This document shows positions 32,023 to 41,775 of a stretch of 64,000 nt of DNA, piece after piece. Origin of the DNA: Mycobacterium sp. SMC-2 (GTDB lineage: Bacteria; Actinomycetota; Actinomycetes; Mycobacteriales; Mycobacteriaceae); contig NZ_CP079863.1 of NCBI RefSeq assembly GCF_025263485.1, positions 5,828,001-5,892,000 on the forward strand. Reading direction: 5' to 3'. Position 1 is the stretch's first letter. Every line of letters begins with the position of its first letter. Under the pieces are notes generated by a model. It saw only the letters and a program-made list of their open reading frames with translations, was not told the DNA's origin and did not search any database. The position numbers and the translations under genes are program-made.

Positions 32023-33828
32023 TCAGGACGTGACTAGCTCAAGAGCCGCCAGTACGTCGGCGAGCGCGCCATCGATATCTGAAACTGTAATCGTGCTGAT
32101 TGAGTTGAGGTCGGCGGTGAGCAAATCCACGGTTGGGTCTGCGGCGATGCGTGCCTTGGCTTTCCGTGTTCCTTGTTCTATGACGGTGCGGGCGAAGCGG
32201 CCGTTGCCGGCAATATCGATCAGCATGACGGGGTCCCCGGGGTGGGTACTCGGTGTGCTGCATAGCCATTCTGCGGTTGCGGTGAAACGCGATAGGGCTG
32301 CTCGGTCGATGCCCACGTGGAATCGCCTTGCGAACAGTTCGGCGATCTTGACCAGATCGTCAGCGCCGTATGAGCTGAATTCGAGTTGGAACGGGAACCG
32401 TCCGCGCATGCCCGGGTTAGCACCGAGGAGTCGGTTCATCGGGCCGGCGTAGCCGGCCATGGCGATCATGGTGTCGTGGCGGTGGTCCTCGGCGAATTTC
32501 ATGATCACATCGACCGCGATGTGGCCAAAGTCGCGCTCGTTGTCCGGTTTGTACAGTTCGGGCGCCTCGTCGATGAGCAGTGCCCGGCCCCGGGCCGCTT
32601 GCAACACCGCTGAGGTTTTCTTCTCGGTGCCGCCGATGTGCTCGTCGACAAGATCCTTGCGCGAGACTTCAATGAATTCCGGCGATTCCAGGATCCCCAG
32701 TCCGAAGTACATTTCGCAGATCAGCCGCGCGATCGAGGTTTTCGCGGTTCCCGGTGGGCCCACCAAGGTCATGTGCAAGGTGTCGCGCTCGCCGATCTGA
32801 ACCCCTCGCTCGGCCATCTTCTGGTCGTAGACCTTGACGAATTTCAGTTCCTTGACGTGTTCTTTAACGCGGCCAAGGCCGACGAACTCCTCGAGCTCGC
32901 GTTCGGCGCGCTCGAGCACGCGCCCGGCTTCTTGTCGCTGCCGGGCTTTGCGCATGTCAGCGACGCTGGGCCCGGAGTCAGGGTCCCAGCGGTCGGCGCG
33001 TGCTGCGATGGCCTCAGCGGTTGTCACCGTCGGGCCGTAGGTGGGATCGTCGAGTGCTGCGGCGGCATCTGGGCGCAGTTGGCCGTCCACGGTCGCGGCG
33101 CTGAATTCCTTGCGGGCGGCGTCCTCGTTGCCCAATGCGCGTTGGCACAGGCCGCGGTACAGCGCCGCCTCGGCCAGAAGGTTGGCGGTGTCGGTGGCTT
33201 CTCGGTCCAGCATCGCCTGCTGGGCCAGTGCTGAAACTGATTGCAGCGTGGCCAGTGCCGGCTCGAACTGGCCCAGCCCGGTTTGGCCGATCCCTTTGAG
33301 CAGTCGGGTGGCGGCCTCCACGATTCCGATATTGGCCGGCGCGGGCCGCGACGCCCACGCCAACAGGTCGGGCCAGCGTCGGGTCAGGAAATGCAGTGTG
33401 GCGCCGACGAATCGGTGGATCTGCTTCTGCGCGGGCTCGTCGGCGGGGTCGATGTCGTCGAGGATCTTTTCGGCCTCGTCGTAGTCGCCTTGCCCGATCA
33501 GTGTCGCCGCATAGGCCAGCGCGATCCCCACCGGGGTGTGCGGGTAGAGGTCGATAAGAAACACTGTGGGCACCGTGGGGGCCAGCGCCGAATCCGCTAG
33601 CCCGAAGCGCCGCGTTTCTCGGTGCAAGGTCGCGGTCGCGTGGTAGGCCCCGCGCAAGGTTGCGGCGCTGACGTCGCCGGCCACCGCCAAGCCCATCCAG
33701 GCATCACACATGCCGGGGTCGATCTCTGTGGCCTGAAGGAACTCTTTGCGCGCCCCCCACTGGTCGCCGGCGGCCCCGCCGCCGCCGAGCCGCTCGATTC
33801 CGATGTCAAAATACTCACGGGCGCTCAC
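32023..33828 (-). CDS. eccA: ESX (type VII) AAA ATPase EccA
   Basis: The 601-residue protein has the EccA build: an N-terminal TPR-like helical half (1-270) and a C-terminal CbxX/CfqX AAA domain with Walker A GPPGTAKT (357-364) and Walker B ALLIDEAPEL. EccA is the cytosolic ATPase that interacts with PE/PPE and Esx substrates and helps release them from chaperones such as EspG. Its ATG overlaps the stop of the T4SS virB6-like gene as ATGA, so it is translated as the last gene of the type IV secretion operon and not with the other ESX genes. Confidence 0.9.
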   Translation of the reverse strand: MSAREYFDIGIERLGGGGAAGDQWGARKEFLQATEIDPGMCDAWMGLAVAGDVSAATLRGAYHATATLHRETRRFGLADSALAPTVPTVFLIDLYPHTPVGIALAYAATLIGQGDYDEAEKILDDIDPADEPAQKQIHRFVGATLHFLTRRWPDLLAWASRPAPANIGIVEAATRLLKGIGQTGLGQFEPALATLQSVSALAQQAMLDREATDTANLLAEAALYRGLCQRALGNEDAARKEFSAATVDGQLRPDAAAALDDPTYGPTVTTAEAIAARADRWDPDSGPSVADMRKARQRQEAGRVLERAERELEEFVGLGRVKEHVKELKFVKVYDQKMAERGVQIGERDTLHMTLVGPPGTAKTSIARLICEMYFGLGILESPEFIEVSRKDLVDEHIGGTEKKTSAVLQAARGRALLIDEAPELYKPDNERDFGHIAVDVIMKFAEDHRHDTMIAMAGYAGPMNRLLGANPGMRGRFPFQLEFSSYGADDLVKIAELFARRFHVGIDRAALSRFTATAEWLCSTPSTHPGDPVMLIDIAGNGRFARTVIEQGTRKAKARIAADPTVDLLTADLNSISTITVSDIDGALADVLAALELVTS

Positions 33829-35942
33829 TGCTCATCCCCTGCTCGTGGTCGTGGCGGTGACGGAAATTCTACGGGCGACCCGGACGGCTCGCCCGCCCGC
33901 TGTTGCTCAGATGCGCTGTCCATCGGCAGGTCCGGATCCTCATCTGGTGTCGCCGGCGCTGCCCGTACGTGATGGCGGCCAGCGCCACCCTGCGCGGGCC
34001 GGCGCGCCACGCTCGGCAACGACGGCGCGTCGTCGGCCGGCGGTGGCACTAGCTGCTCTGGTGGGCCGCTGTGGCCGTTGGTGGCGCCCTCGTCCCCAGC
34101 GGTGGGCTCACCGTTGCTGGCAGCGCTGCCGTCGCTGTGGCCGGGCCGCTCTGTCGCGTTGCGGCGGTGGCGACGGATGTGCTCAACGGCCTTCTCGCCG
34201 ACCACCGCCGGGATGACCACCTCCGGCGCCGCGGCCGCGGCAGCGCCTTCGGCTGCTGCGGCCGCAGCTTCTTGGCCGGCAGCCCCCACCGCATCACCTG
34301 CCCCGGCCCTCTCGGCGGCCACGCCCGTCTGGGCCGCCGGTGTGGCCTCGTGGCCCTGCACACGGGTGGGCCGCGGCTTGACCGCATCGAAACCCGGCGC
34401 CGAGGGTTCGACGTCGCCGTCAGCGCCGCCATCCTCGTCGCCGGTTGTCTCGCCGGCGCCGCGGCCACGCCGCAATCGGCCAAACAGGCCACGAGCACGC
34501 CGGCCGGCCTGCGCGTAGTCGTCATATTCGTCGCGCACCGCGCCGCGCGACGAATTCCACACGCCAGCGATCTCACGGGCGATGGTGCCCAGACCGTCTG
34601 TGTAGAAATGCTTGTCGATGTAATGGAACAAGAAGATGCCCACGACTGAGCCCAGGCTGACCAGGAGCAGTCGCGGCACCACCGTGGCCCCTGGGTGACC
34701 GAGCTGCGATGTTGTGAGCGTCCAGCCCATTCCGACCGCGCTGACGGCCAAAAACACGGTGAAAATCAGCATTTCGACACCGTGCAACAACACCTGCGAC
34801 GCGCAGCGGATCGCGTAGCGCTTGCCGCGCGGCCAGCCGCTCATGCCTACCATGGCCGCGGGCACCACGACGATGCAGTAATAGGTGGCTTTGGCGCCGA
34901 CCAGCAGCGTGCTAATGCCGACGTACCAGATGAACAGGCCAATCCACAACGCGGCGAACAAAAAGACCACGCCCAGCACGAAGTCGTTGGCCCCCAACTG
35001 CTGGGCGTGCGCCAACGCTTGCGGTGCGCCACAGTCCTTCATCGCGTGCGCGGGCCCGGGCCCTTGGGTGTGGGCGGCCAAGATGGCCTGCGACCAGGCC
35101 TGCCGGCAGCTGCCGACGCCGTCGACGACCATTCCGAAGTTCTGCAACTGCAAGGCCGGGCGCGCCGTCGAGGACACCAGTTGCGCCATCATCGCGTCGA
35201 GCTGGGCTTCCAGCGACTGGCCGGGCGCGTAGGATCCCTGGCGGGCGTCCTGGGCGATCTGAAAGCCGGTGGCGCGGCCCATCCCTAACAGGCCGTGATC
35301 GCTGACCAAGTCATCGATGGGGTCGCGAAATACCGTCCACACCAACGCGGTCAGCAGCGCTGCGGTGCCCAGCAGGTTCCACGCCCGCGCCGGCCGGCCG
35401 TGCAGGTAGTGAAACCCGGCCAGTGTCACGCAGACCGCGATCGCGAGCGGTCCCAGCCACATCTGGTTGACCAGCATGTTGACCGTGGCAAAGATCGGTC
35501 GGCCGATCTGAACAAGAGCGATCAGCCACGAGCTTGACATCGCAAACCGCAAGAACCACAACGCGATTCCGATGCTCAACACCACCAGGGCTGCTTCATT
35601 GGTCAGCCACCACGCCGCTGTGCTATGCATGAGCGCGGTTTGGGTGGCTTTGACCATCCAGCTGCCCCACGTTGAGGGATCGAACGCGCTGATGCGTTGG
35701 CCGTTGTTGAGCGTGGCCTCGCTGGTGTCGACCATCGATAGGAAGTAATCGGCGATCGGCACATTGTCGGTGTCGTGCAACCCGGTCCACCCCAGTGCCG
35801 CCGCGCCCACCGCCGCCGAGGCCTTGGGGGCGGCCACCACCGCCGACAAGCACAGCACGTAGACGACGGTGATGACTCCGATCACCTGACGCAGCCGCGG
35901 GTGTTCAACCAGCCACACCGCAAGCGATTCCGCCGACGTCAT
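33825..35942 (-). CDS. VirB6/TrbL-like T4SS membrane protein
   Basis: ATG at 35942 overlaps the stop of the VirB4-like gene (ATGA) and gives a 705-residue protein; the longer open frame to 36101 is not used. Several hydrophobic helices (VIGVITVVYVLCLSAVVAA, LVVLSIGIALWFLRFAM, PLAIAVCVTLAGFHYL, VLGVVFLFAALWIGLFIWYV and more) form a polytopic membrane domain. The last ~220 residues form a charged, Ala/Pro-rich cytoplasmic tail. Position and topology match the polytopic inner-membrane channel protein of actinobacterial T4SS. It is translationally coupled to VirB4 upstream and EccA downstream. Confidence 0.8.
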   Translation of the reverse strand: MTSAESLAVWLVEHPRLRQVIGVITVVYVLCLSAVVAAPKASAAVGAAALGWTGLHDTDNVPIADYFLSMVDTSEATLNNGQRISAFDPSTWGSWMVKATQTALMHSTAAWWLTNEAALVVLSIGIALWFLRFAMSSSWLIALVQIGRPIFATVNMLVNQMWLGPLAIAVCVTLAGFHYLHGRPARAWNLLGTAALLTALVWTVFRDPIDDLVSDHGLLGMGRATGFQIAQDARQGSYAPGQSLEAQLDAMMAQLVSSTARPALQLQNFGMVVDGVGSCRQAWSQAILAAHTQGPGPAHAMKDCGAPQALAHAQQLGANDFVLGVVFLFAALWIGLFIWYVGISTLLVGAKATYYCIVVVPAAMVGMSGWPRGKRYAIRCASQVLLHGVEMLIFTVFLAVSAVGMGWTLTTSQLGHPGATVVPRLLLVSLGSVVGIFLFHYIDKHFYTDGLGTIAREIAGVWNSSRGAVRDEYDDYAQAGRRARGLFGRLRRGRGAGETTGDEDGGADGDVEPSAPGFDAVKPRPTRVQGHEATPAAQTGVAAERAGAGDAVGAAGQEAAAAAAEGAAAAAAPEVVIPAVVGEKAVEHIRRHRRNATERPGHSDGSAASNGEPTAGDEGATNGHSGPPEQLVPPPADDAPSLPSVARRPAQGGAGRHHVRAAPATPDEDPDLPMDSASEQQRAGEPSGSPVEFPSPPRPRAGDEQ

Positions 35943-38854
35943 GGCGCCACCCGCGCGGTGCTGTCGAAAGCATGGGCCTGTTCTTCGGTTGGCGCGCTGA
36001 AGAATTGAACGCGCGCGGGCCGGCCGAGCTCGTCGACAAGGAATCCCTCTCCGAGCCGGGAGCAATCCACCGCGCCGGCCTCGGTGACGTAGCTGCCCCA
36101 CTCGCTGTCATCGATGACCATGTCTTCTTCGGTCGTGGTGCCGGGGCTGGTGTCCTCGCTGAGCGCGTTGACAAGCTCGGGGTACATCTCCGGGTCGATA
36201 CGCGCCCACTTCAACGTGGCCTCGGCCAGTTCGGGATCTTGAACCCGGAAAATCCAGCGCTGGATAATGTACTTGTCACCCATCGGGTTCAGGTCCCGGA
36301 AATCTTGGGTGATCAGCCAAATACCGGTGGCGTGCTTGCGGCCGCGACGGGTGATCAGGTGCGCGATGCGCGCCGTGGCCGGAAACGCGCACACCTCAGC
36401 GCATTCTTCGAAGATCATGGCGTCAAAGATGTCGCGGCGAGCGAACATGTACTCCTGCTCAAGTTCGATCAGCAGACCATAGATCGCCATGCCGGCGCGC
36501 TGCTTGCCCGACAATTTCGCGTACAGATCGGGGTTGGTGAGGTCCTCTGCGCCGGGCAGACCCAGGTTGCCCGTCAGATACACCGTGGCCCGGGAGTCTT
36601 CGGGCCGATACGGCGGCAGGTGGTCATCGAACAGGCCCGGGAAGTCTTCGGCGGCCGTCTCCAGGCGCAGCAGCAGCTCGTCGTTGTCGGCGGCGGGTTG
36701 GGCCCGCAGGTAGTCCAGCAACGCGCGATGGCTGGTGATCCCGTGGGCGGCGCGGTGGTCGGCCCGCAGCAGCCGTCGATAGCGTTTGGCGATGATGTTG
36801 TCGTGGGACAGCCCGATCCACGGCAGGATGTGGGCCGCCGCGGCGCGTCCGGCCAGCTCGGCTGGAAAGACCACCAGCGGGTCGTAGCAATACTGCGCGG
36901 TGGTCGGGTCGACGAAGCGCACGCCCGTGATTGGTGTCAAGGCGCGTTTCCACTCGGCGATCGTGTCGGGTTCGAAGACCACGACCCGACCGCCGCGCAA
37001 GATGAGCTCGAACGCCGAGAGTTTGGTGCGATTCGATTTGCCGCCACCGGGATCGCCGACGACCGCTATCCCGGTCGGCTTGTTGCGCCGCGCGCTGCCT
37101 TCGGGGTCATGCAAGATGATCGACGGGCGCATAGTGGTCTGGTCGACTGCAAGCGGGCTGCCCTTGACGTTGCCGACGCGCGCGGAGATCAACGGCAAAA
37201 ACAGCGACCATTTCTCGGCGCTGGTCGGGTTTCGGAATTCATCGAGCGGGCAATTGTTTTCGCTTCCGGTGTTGAATGCCTTCCACAGCAGCGCCTGGGC
37301 GCCGCGGCGGCGTTTGACGGCGATCCCGACCGTGTCGAGCTCTTGGCGGATCTGTTTGACCGCATCGTCGAGCACCGCCGGTGAGTGCGCGCCCACCGCG
37401 ATGACCACGGTGTGGTCCAGCTCGCGCTCGGCGGGGTTGGCGTTCATGTGCGACCGGAAGGCCCGAGTGCGTGCCAGTTTGCGGGGCAGCTCGTCGTTTT
37501 CGGCGCCGCGCGGGCCGCGCTGGCGCATCTGATCCTTGATGTTCTTGGTGTAGCGGTCACTGAGGGCTTGCGACTCTTGCGGGGTGCGGATGTTGATGTG
37601 CTGGGTCCACTCGATGCTGGCCGCGGTGTTGACGTTGAGCAACGCGTTCAGATACGCCGCGCGTGGGAATGCCACCCCGGTGTCGGGGAAATGCTCGACG
37701 GTCAAAAACGTTTGGTAACTGCACCGCTGTGCCGGGTCGTCGGGATCATAGACGCGAACCAGCGGTTTGAAACTGGGCCGCCACCATGGGCGCCCGGCGT
37801 TGTCGCCCTCGTCGAAAGCCGTGCGCGGGAAGTCGTTTGCGCTCAGCGACGCCGGCCCGCTATTGGACGGGGGCATCGGCTCGTGGATGACCCCCAGCAG
37901 GCTGCGATGCCGTCGATACCACAGTATTTGGGCGGGGCTGGCCGCGCGCACATGGAACTCATCAGGCAGCGCTGCGCAGACCTCGCGCGCCACGCTGGCG
38001 TAGTGCGCAATCGAGGTGTCGGAGTCTTTGTCACGACCGGCCACCCAGTCCCATGCGCGCCGGCCCTGACCCAGCGGTGTGCGTCCGGCGGTACCGGCAT
38101 CGACCGGCACGGTCAACCAAAACCGGGGCCGCACCGGTCCGCGGTAGCCGCCGCGGACCCACTTGTTCGGGCGCGAGATGATCGGCGCCCAATGCTTGCA
38201 CTGACCGATCCACGCCGACTTGTCGGTGTGACGGCCCACCATAGCACGCAAGATGGCGTTGGGATCGTCGGCGACCAGAAGCCCACGCACCTGTGACCCC
38301 GAGGGCAGGTAGCGGCCCAGATTCCGGGTCAGCCGCGCCGCCCACCTGTGCCTGTCTAATGAGCGCATGTTCACCGACAGGCCATCGAGCAGGAACTCGG
38401 CGTAGACGCCGCCGGCGGTGAAGACCAGGTTTCGTTCCACCCGCTCGGGCGGGTCGAAACTCGAGTCCACCCGCAACCGCGTCCGCGCCCCACGATGTGT
38501 CGAGCAGGTCACATGGGGTGGTCGAAACATGTTGCGGGCAAAAACGACTCGGGTCGACAGCGAGGGCCGCCCTTTGGGTAACAGCAGCCGCATCAGCCCG
38601 ACCGTGACGAAGCACAGCACGATCCCGGCGCCCAGGACCGGCAGTGTGGTACCAGCCGGGTGGGTGTCGACCCACCACAGGGTCGGTCCGGCGATCGTGG
38701 CGATGGCCACCCATTCGGCCCCGCGGTAAGGTCCGCCCGGCCATTGTTGGCCGGGTGCGACTTCGCCGATCTGGATGTCGATATCGCGGATACCCGACCA
38801 CGCCTGGGCTGTTTCGACCGGCCGTGGCCGCGTCGGCGCGGTCGCACTCACCAT
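35939..38854 (-). CDS. virB4: VirB4-like T4SS ATPase
   Basis: The 971-residue protein carries two N-terminal membrane helices (about 48-60 and 72-92), an SCO/PrgI-like start fused to the VirB4 body, Walker A GDPGGGKS (600-607) and Walker B DAMIFEECAEVCA. A C-terminal TrwB/VirB4-like segment follows (LITRRGRKHATGIWLITQDF). VirB4 energises assembly and DNA transfer of type IV machines. The N-terminal fusion of the small membrane protein to VirB4 is common in Gram-positive systems. It overlaps the genes on both sides. Confidence 0.9.
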   Translation of the reverse strand: MVSATAPTRPRPVETAQAWSGIRDIDIQIGEVAPGQQWPGGPYRGAEWVAIATIAGPTLWWVDTHPAGTTLPVLGAGIVLCFVTVGLMRLLLPKGRPSLSTRVVFARNMFRPPHVTCSTHRGARTRLRVDSSFDPPERVERNLVFTAGGVYAEFLLDGLSVNMRSLDRHRWAARLTRNLGRYLPSGSQVRGLLVADDPNAILRAMVGRHTDKSAWIGQCKHWAPIISRPNKWVRGGYRGPVRPRFWLTVPVDAGTAGRTPLGQGRRAWDWVAGRDKDSDTSIAHYASVAREVCAALPDEFHVRAASPAQILWYRRHRSLLGVIHEPMPPSNSGPASLSANDFPRTAFDEGDNAGRPWWRPSFKPLVRVYDPDDPAQRCSYQTFLTVEHFPDTGVAFPRAAYLNALLNVNTAASIEWTQHINIRTPQESQALSDRYTKNIKDQMRQRGPRGAENDELPRKLARTRAFRSHMNANPAERELDHTVVIAVGAHSPAVLDDAVKQIRQELDTVGIAVKRRRGAQALLWKAFNTGSENNCPLDEFRNPTSAEKWSLFLPLISARVGNVKGSPLAVDQTTMRPSIILHDPEGSARRNKPTGIAVVGDPGGGKSNRTKLSAFELILRGGRVVVFEPDTIAEWKRALTPITGVRFVDPTTAQYCYDPLVVFPAELAGRAAAAHILPWIGLSHDNIIAKRYRRLLRADHRAAHGITSHRALLDYLRAQPAADNDELLLRLETAAEDFPGLFDDHLPPYRPEDSRATVYLTGNLGLPGAEDLTNPDLYAKLSGKQRAGMAIYGLLIELEQEYMFARRDIFDAMIFEECAEVCAFPATARIAHLITRRGRKHATGIWLITQDFRDLNPMGDKYIIQRWIFRVQDPELAEATLKWARIDPEMYPELVNALSEDTSPGTTTEEDMVIDDSEWGSYVTEAGAVDCSRLGEGFLVDELGRPARVQFFSAPTEEQAHAFDSTARVAP

Positions 38855-39165
38855 CCGCGGACGTTGGAGTGGCCAGGCCCGCCGGGCAACTGCTCGAACT
38901 CTTGATTGCCCCGCTGGTAGAGCGAAACAATGTGGTAGACAACGACTGCCAACAGCACGCCGCCGGCGATGGACGACAACGCCGAACCCGTGCCGCGCTT
39001 CCAGTGCTCCTTCATCCCGCGCGCAATGCCGCTGCCGAGGAAATACGTTCCTGCGACGGCAATGATGATGTAGAGCACCTCGTGGCTCATGTTGATGAGC
39101 CCGGCGCCGGCGGCGACGTTGATTGCCATGCCCGCCAGGGTATGTGACAGTGAGTGGCCGACCAT
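38848..39165 (-). CDS. Small two-helix T4SS membrane protein (VirB2/TrbC-like)
   Basis: The 105-residue protein has two hydrophobic helices (VLYIIIAVAGTYFLGSGIA and AGGVLLAVVVYHIVSLY) around a short basic loop, the layout of VirB2-type pilins and of small T4SS subunits of Gram-positive conjugation systems. It overlaps the virB4 gene by 7 bases. A strong ribosome site (AAAGGAGGATCC) precedes ATG 39165. Whether it forms a pilus-like filament cannot be told from sequence. Confidence 0.65.
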   Translation of the reverse strand: MVGHSLSHTLAGMAINVAAGAGLINMSHEVLYIIIAVAGTYFLGSGIARGMKEHWKRGTGSALSSIAGGVLLAVVVYHIVSLYQRGNQEFEQLPGGPGHSNVRGW

Positions 39166-39201
39166 GGTGGATCCTCCTTTCTTTCGGCGCTGATCACCGG
39201 G

Positions 39202-40128
39202 TTAATGCGCGGCGGCCGACGTCGTGGGCACTGGTGTCGGTGTGGTGTTGGCCAGCACCGGGATGGCGTCGATCTGGGCGACAAACCAAGTGCCTCCCAC
39301 TGAACGCAGTGTCAGCGAATACGACAGCGACATCAGGGTGTAGTCGGGTCGGCGTGCCGAAACGTCGATGTGCGCGGCCAGTTCGGCGTTATCGGCGGCA
39401 GCATCAGGCGGATTGGTGTCCGTCTGGGCTGTCCTGAGTGTCGCCGAGGCATAGCAGCCCACCGCTGTGATGCCCGAGTCGGTGGTGATGAACCGTTCCA
39501 GCCCGCCCGAGGTGGTCAAAAACGCTGCCGCGAACCCCGACAGCATCGAAAACAGCGGGCTGTTGGTCGGAATGGTTACCGAATACCCCAGCGGCACATA
39601 GGCTCCCGGTGGTGGCCCATCAACCCTGCTGATACGGTCCAGGGCCTGGATGCCCTTCTCGCGATACACCGCCACCGGCAGCTGGTAGAAGGCGGTGGCC
39701 GGTGGCGCCGATGGGTAGGGTTGTTCGTCGACTTGGACGATCACGCTGTAGACCGCGACGTCGTTGGAGCTTGGTTGCCGCTTGGAAGCCCACGCGGTGG
39801 GGTTCGACACCGTCATCGACGAGGTCGTCGGCAACTCGTACTTGCGCCCGTCGGGAAAGCAGCGCGTCAAATTCTCCGCACCCGAGGCTGTTCCGCCCAG
39901 TATTCCCTTGACACAGTTTTCGGCGAACGCCTTGACGGGGTCGATCTGGTTGATCACCTCGCGGGCCACCGCGGCCACCGGCGGCGGATCAGGAGGGAAA
40001 AAGGCCCGCCACAACAGCGCGATCCCGTTGATCGCTGAGCTGGCCACAAGCACCACGATGGCGATCTGGCGGGCGCGGTGGCCCATCACCGTCAGGCGAT
40101 GTCGCCAGACGTTGCTGATCTTCATCAC
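39202..40128 (-). CDS. TcpC/VirB8-like conjugal transfer protein
   Basis: The 308-residue protein has one N-terminal membrane helix (IAIVVLVASSAINGIALLW) and a long extracytoplasmic part with two similar NTF2-like halves (SVIVQVDEQPYPSAPPATAF and later TLMSLSYSLTLRSVGGTWFV). This is the architecture of TcpC, the VirB8 counterpart of Gram-positive T4SS. It lies between the small membrane protein and the gene for an acidic bitopic protein, and overlaps the latter by ATGA. It would bridge the membrane complex. Confidence 0.75.
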   Translation of the reverse strand: MMKISNVWRHRLTVMGHRARQIAIVVLVASSAINGIALLWRAFFPPDPPPVAAVAREVINQIDPVKAFAENCVKGILGGTASGAENLTRCFPDGRKYELPTTSSMTVSNPTAWASKRQPSSNDVAVYSVIVQVDEQPYPSAPPATAFYQLPVAVYREKGIQALDRISRVDGPPPGAYVPLGYSVTIPTNSPLFSMLSGFAAAFLTTSGGLERFITTDSGITAVGCYASATLRTAQTDTNPPDAAADNAELAAHIDVSARRPDYTLMSLSYSLTLRSVGGTWFVAQIDAIPVLANTTPTPVPTTSAAAH

Positions 40129-41201
40129 ACCGCCTGATGTCCAATGATTTTGATGCTCGACACCGCAAACGTCGCGTCGCTGGGATCGGAGTCGGGTCCT
40201 GACCCGAGCGGCCCCGTAGGATCAGGACTGGTTGTCGGGGCCGGCCCGCCCAGAATGCCGCCAAACGGCCCCCCGTCCGGGGCCGGGCTGCTGGTCGGGG
40301 TCGGCGCAACCGGGCGGCTGGTGTGGCGGATGATGACCGTGATTTTCGACGCGCTGATCCCTGGAATCGGTTTGACCGCTTCCCCATGGACGTTTCCGGT
40401 GTCCTGGTCGACGACGGTGTGCGCGGTGTCGTTGAACTGCCATTGCAGCAAGGTCACCACCCGATGCTGCAGCCACGGATCACCCCCGGACCCCTGCGCC
40501 GGGGCGGTGTCGCCGGGCACGATACTGACCGCCGTGACGACATAGGCGCGTTCGATGCCTGCCGGCCCCAGAGTAATGTACAGCGGCTGACCGTCGGTGT
40601 GCCGCACACAAATCCACGGCGACGGTTTGTCGGGATCGGCAATCGATTTCGCCGACGTGGACGCACCCGGCGGGCAGTCCGCCGACGCGGTAAACGGAAG
40701 CGGACGATCCGCGCTGTCACCAGGTGTGGGCGCCGGCGCGGCCGCCAGTGTGGGCACCGAACTGGATTTGACCGGATGCGGGTGCGGCGGTGGGTGATCC
40801 TCGGGCCCTGAGAGCATCACACCCAGCGTCGTCACCGCCGCCGCGAGCCCCACCACGGCGGCGAACGCGCCCAGCACGACCGGGTTATACCGTCGCGGCC
40901 GCGGCGGCTCGCCAGCCGAATCACCTTGCGCGTGGCCGCTTTCCCCGCCGCCCGGTGCGTCATCGGCGCCGGTGCCGGCATCCAGATCCACCGCCGCCGC
41001 GTCGGCGCAATGATCATTCGTGTCCGCCGCGACATCGCCGCCGCTGGACTCGGGCGGCTCGTCCTCGCCTTCCTCGACGCGGCGATCACCCGCTACCTCG
41101 CTGTCGTCGGCCGCGTCGTCGACGTCGTTATCGTCATCTGAATCAGTGTCGAGATCGACCCCGATCTGGCGCAGCCACTGCTGATCAGATACCGCGCTCA
41201 C
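40125..41201 (-). CDS. Bitopic acidic/proline-rich T4SS-associated protein
   Basis: The 358-residue protein has a very acidic N-terminal cytoplasmic part (about 1-105, many Asp/Glu), one membrane helix (VVLGAFAAVVGLAAAVTTLG), a Pro-rich linker, a compact extracytoplasmic domain (ADCPPGASTSAKSIADPDKP to ISASKITVIIRHTS) and a Pro/Gly-rich tail. I do not recognise a family name. Its position in the T4SS operon, with overlaps of 4 bases at both ends, points to a structural role in the transfer channel of the cell envelope. Confidence 0.65.
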   Translation of the reverse strand: MSAVSDQQWLRQIGVDLDTDSDDDNDVDDAADDSEVAGDRRVEEGEDEPPESSGGDVAADTNDHCADAAAVDLDAGTGADDAPGGGESGHAQGDSAGEPPRPRRYNPVVLGAFAAVVGLAAAVTTLGVMLSGPEDHPPPHPHPVKSSSVPTLAAAPAPTPGDSADRPLPFTASADCPPGASTSAKSIADPDKPSPWICVRHTDGQPLYITLGPAGIERAYVVTAVSIVPGDTAPAQGSGGDPWLQHRVVTLLQWQFNDTAHTVVDQDTGNVHGEAVKPIPGISASKITVIIRHTSRPVAPTPTSSPAPDGGPFGGILGGPAPTTSPDPTGPLGSGPDSDPSDATFAVSSIKIIGHQAV

Positions 41202-41644
41202 GGCCGGCGCCGCCCCGAACGCGGCGCACCCACCCGACGCGCAACAACCTTGCGCCGGTGGTGATACGACGCCGGCAACCGCTCTACACGCGGCAGTGCC
41301 TGCGCCGACACCCTCACATAACCGTCGTCGCGCTCACTGAGCAGACCGGTGTCCTCACCGCGCACCACATACATCCGCTCGCGATGAGCAATCACCGGCG
41401 GCAGCCCCGCCACCGCAGGCGCCGCCGGCGGGAGCGCAGCGACCGGCTCGCCCCACCGCTGCGGCACGCCGTCCTCGGCGGCGGCCCGACGCGCCCGACG
41501 CACTTGCACCAGCTTGGCCGCAACCCACACGCACCCTGCCGCAAGCAGCAACGGTGCAACCCGGATGATCAATTCGGTGATGGCCCAGGCGATCACGACG
41601 ACGACGGCACCAACCAGGCCGAACATCGCCACAAGCCCTTTCAT
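41198..41644 (-). CDS. Small membrane protein, first gene of the T4SS operon
   Basis: ATG at 41644 follows GGGAAGG/GGAA and gives 148 residues; longer upstream reading has no family logic. Two close hydrophobic helices (LVAMFGLVGAVVVVIAWAIT and IRVAPLLLAAGCVWVAAKLV) are followed by a basic cytoplasmic tail ending in RRVGAPRSGRRRP. It overlaps the next gene by 4 bases and heads the operon. Function unknown; it may help assemble the membrane complex. Confidence 0.65.
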   Translation of the reverse strand: MKGLVAMFGLVGAVVVVIAWAITELIIRVAPLLLAAGCVWVAAKLVQVRRARRAAAEDGVPQRWGEPVAALPPAAPAVAGLPPVIAHRERMYVVRGEDTGLLSERDDGYVRVSAQALPRVERLPASYHHRRKVVARRVGAPRSGRRRP

Positions 41645-41683
41645 GACGGATTCCCCTTCCTGGTCTGGCACCCACCACATCCG

Positions 41684-41765
41684 ATAGGCGCCTATACACG
41701 CAACCGTAAGCGGCAATAGGCAATCTTGTCCACATGGTTGGACGACAATGGTTGAATATAGGTAG
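41684..41765. promoter_or_regulatory. Divergent control region of the T4SS operon and an HTH gene
   Basis: It contains the perfect 12-base palindrome ATAGGCGCCTAT (41684-41695), the inverted repeat TTGTC...GACAA around 41727-41749, and on the plus strand the recurring element AATG-N10-GGTAG (41747-41765). Start codons lie at 41644 (minus) and 41776 (plus). This is the likely switch point for conjugation gene expression, with the adjacent HTH protein a natural candidate binder. Confidence 0.5.
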
Positions 41766-41775
41766 CTTGGTGGGC

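Noticed and set aside
35972..37384. 470-codon plus-strand frame opposite virB4
   Set aside because: Antisense to the VirB4-like gene, whose Walker motifs fix the true strand.
38031..38942. 303-codon frame in another frame of the virB4/virB2 junction
   Set aside because: Shadow of the VirB4-like N-terminal part.
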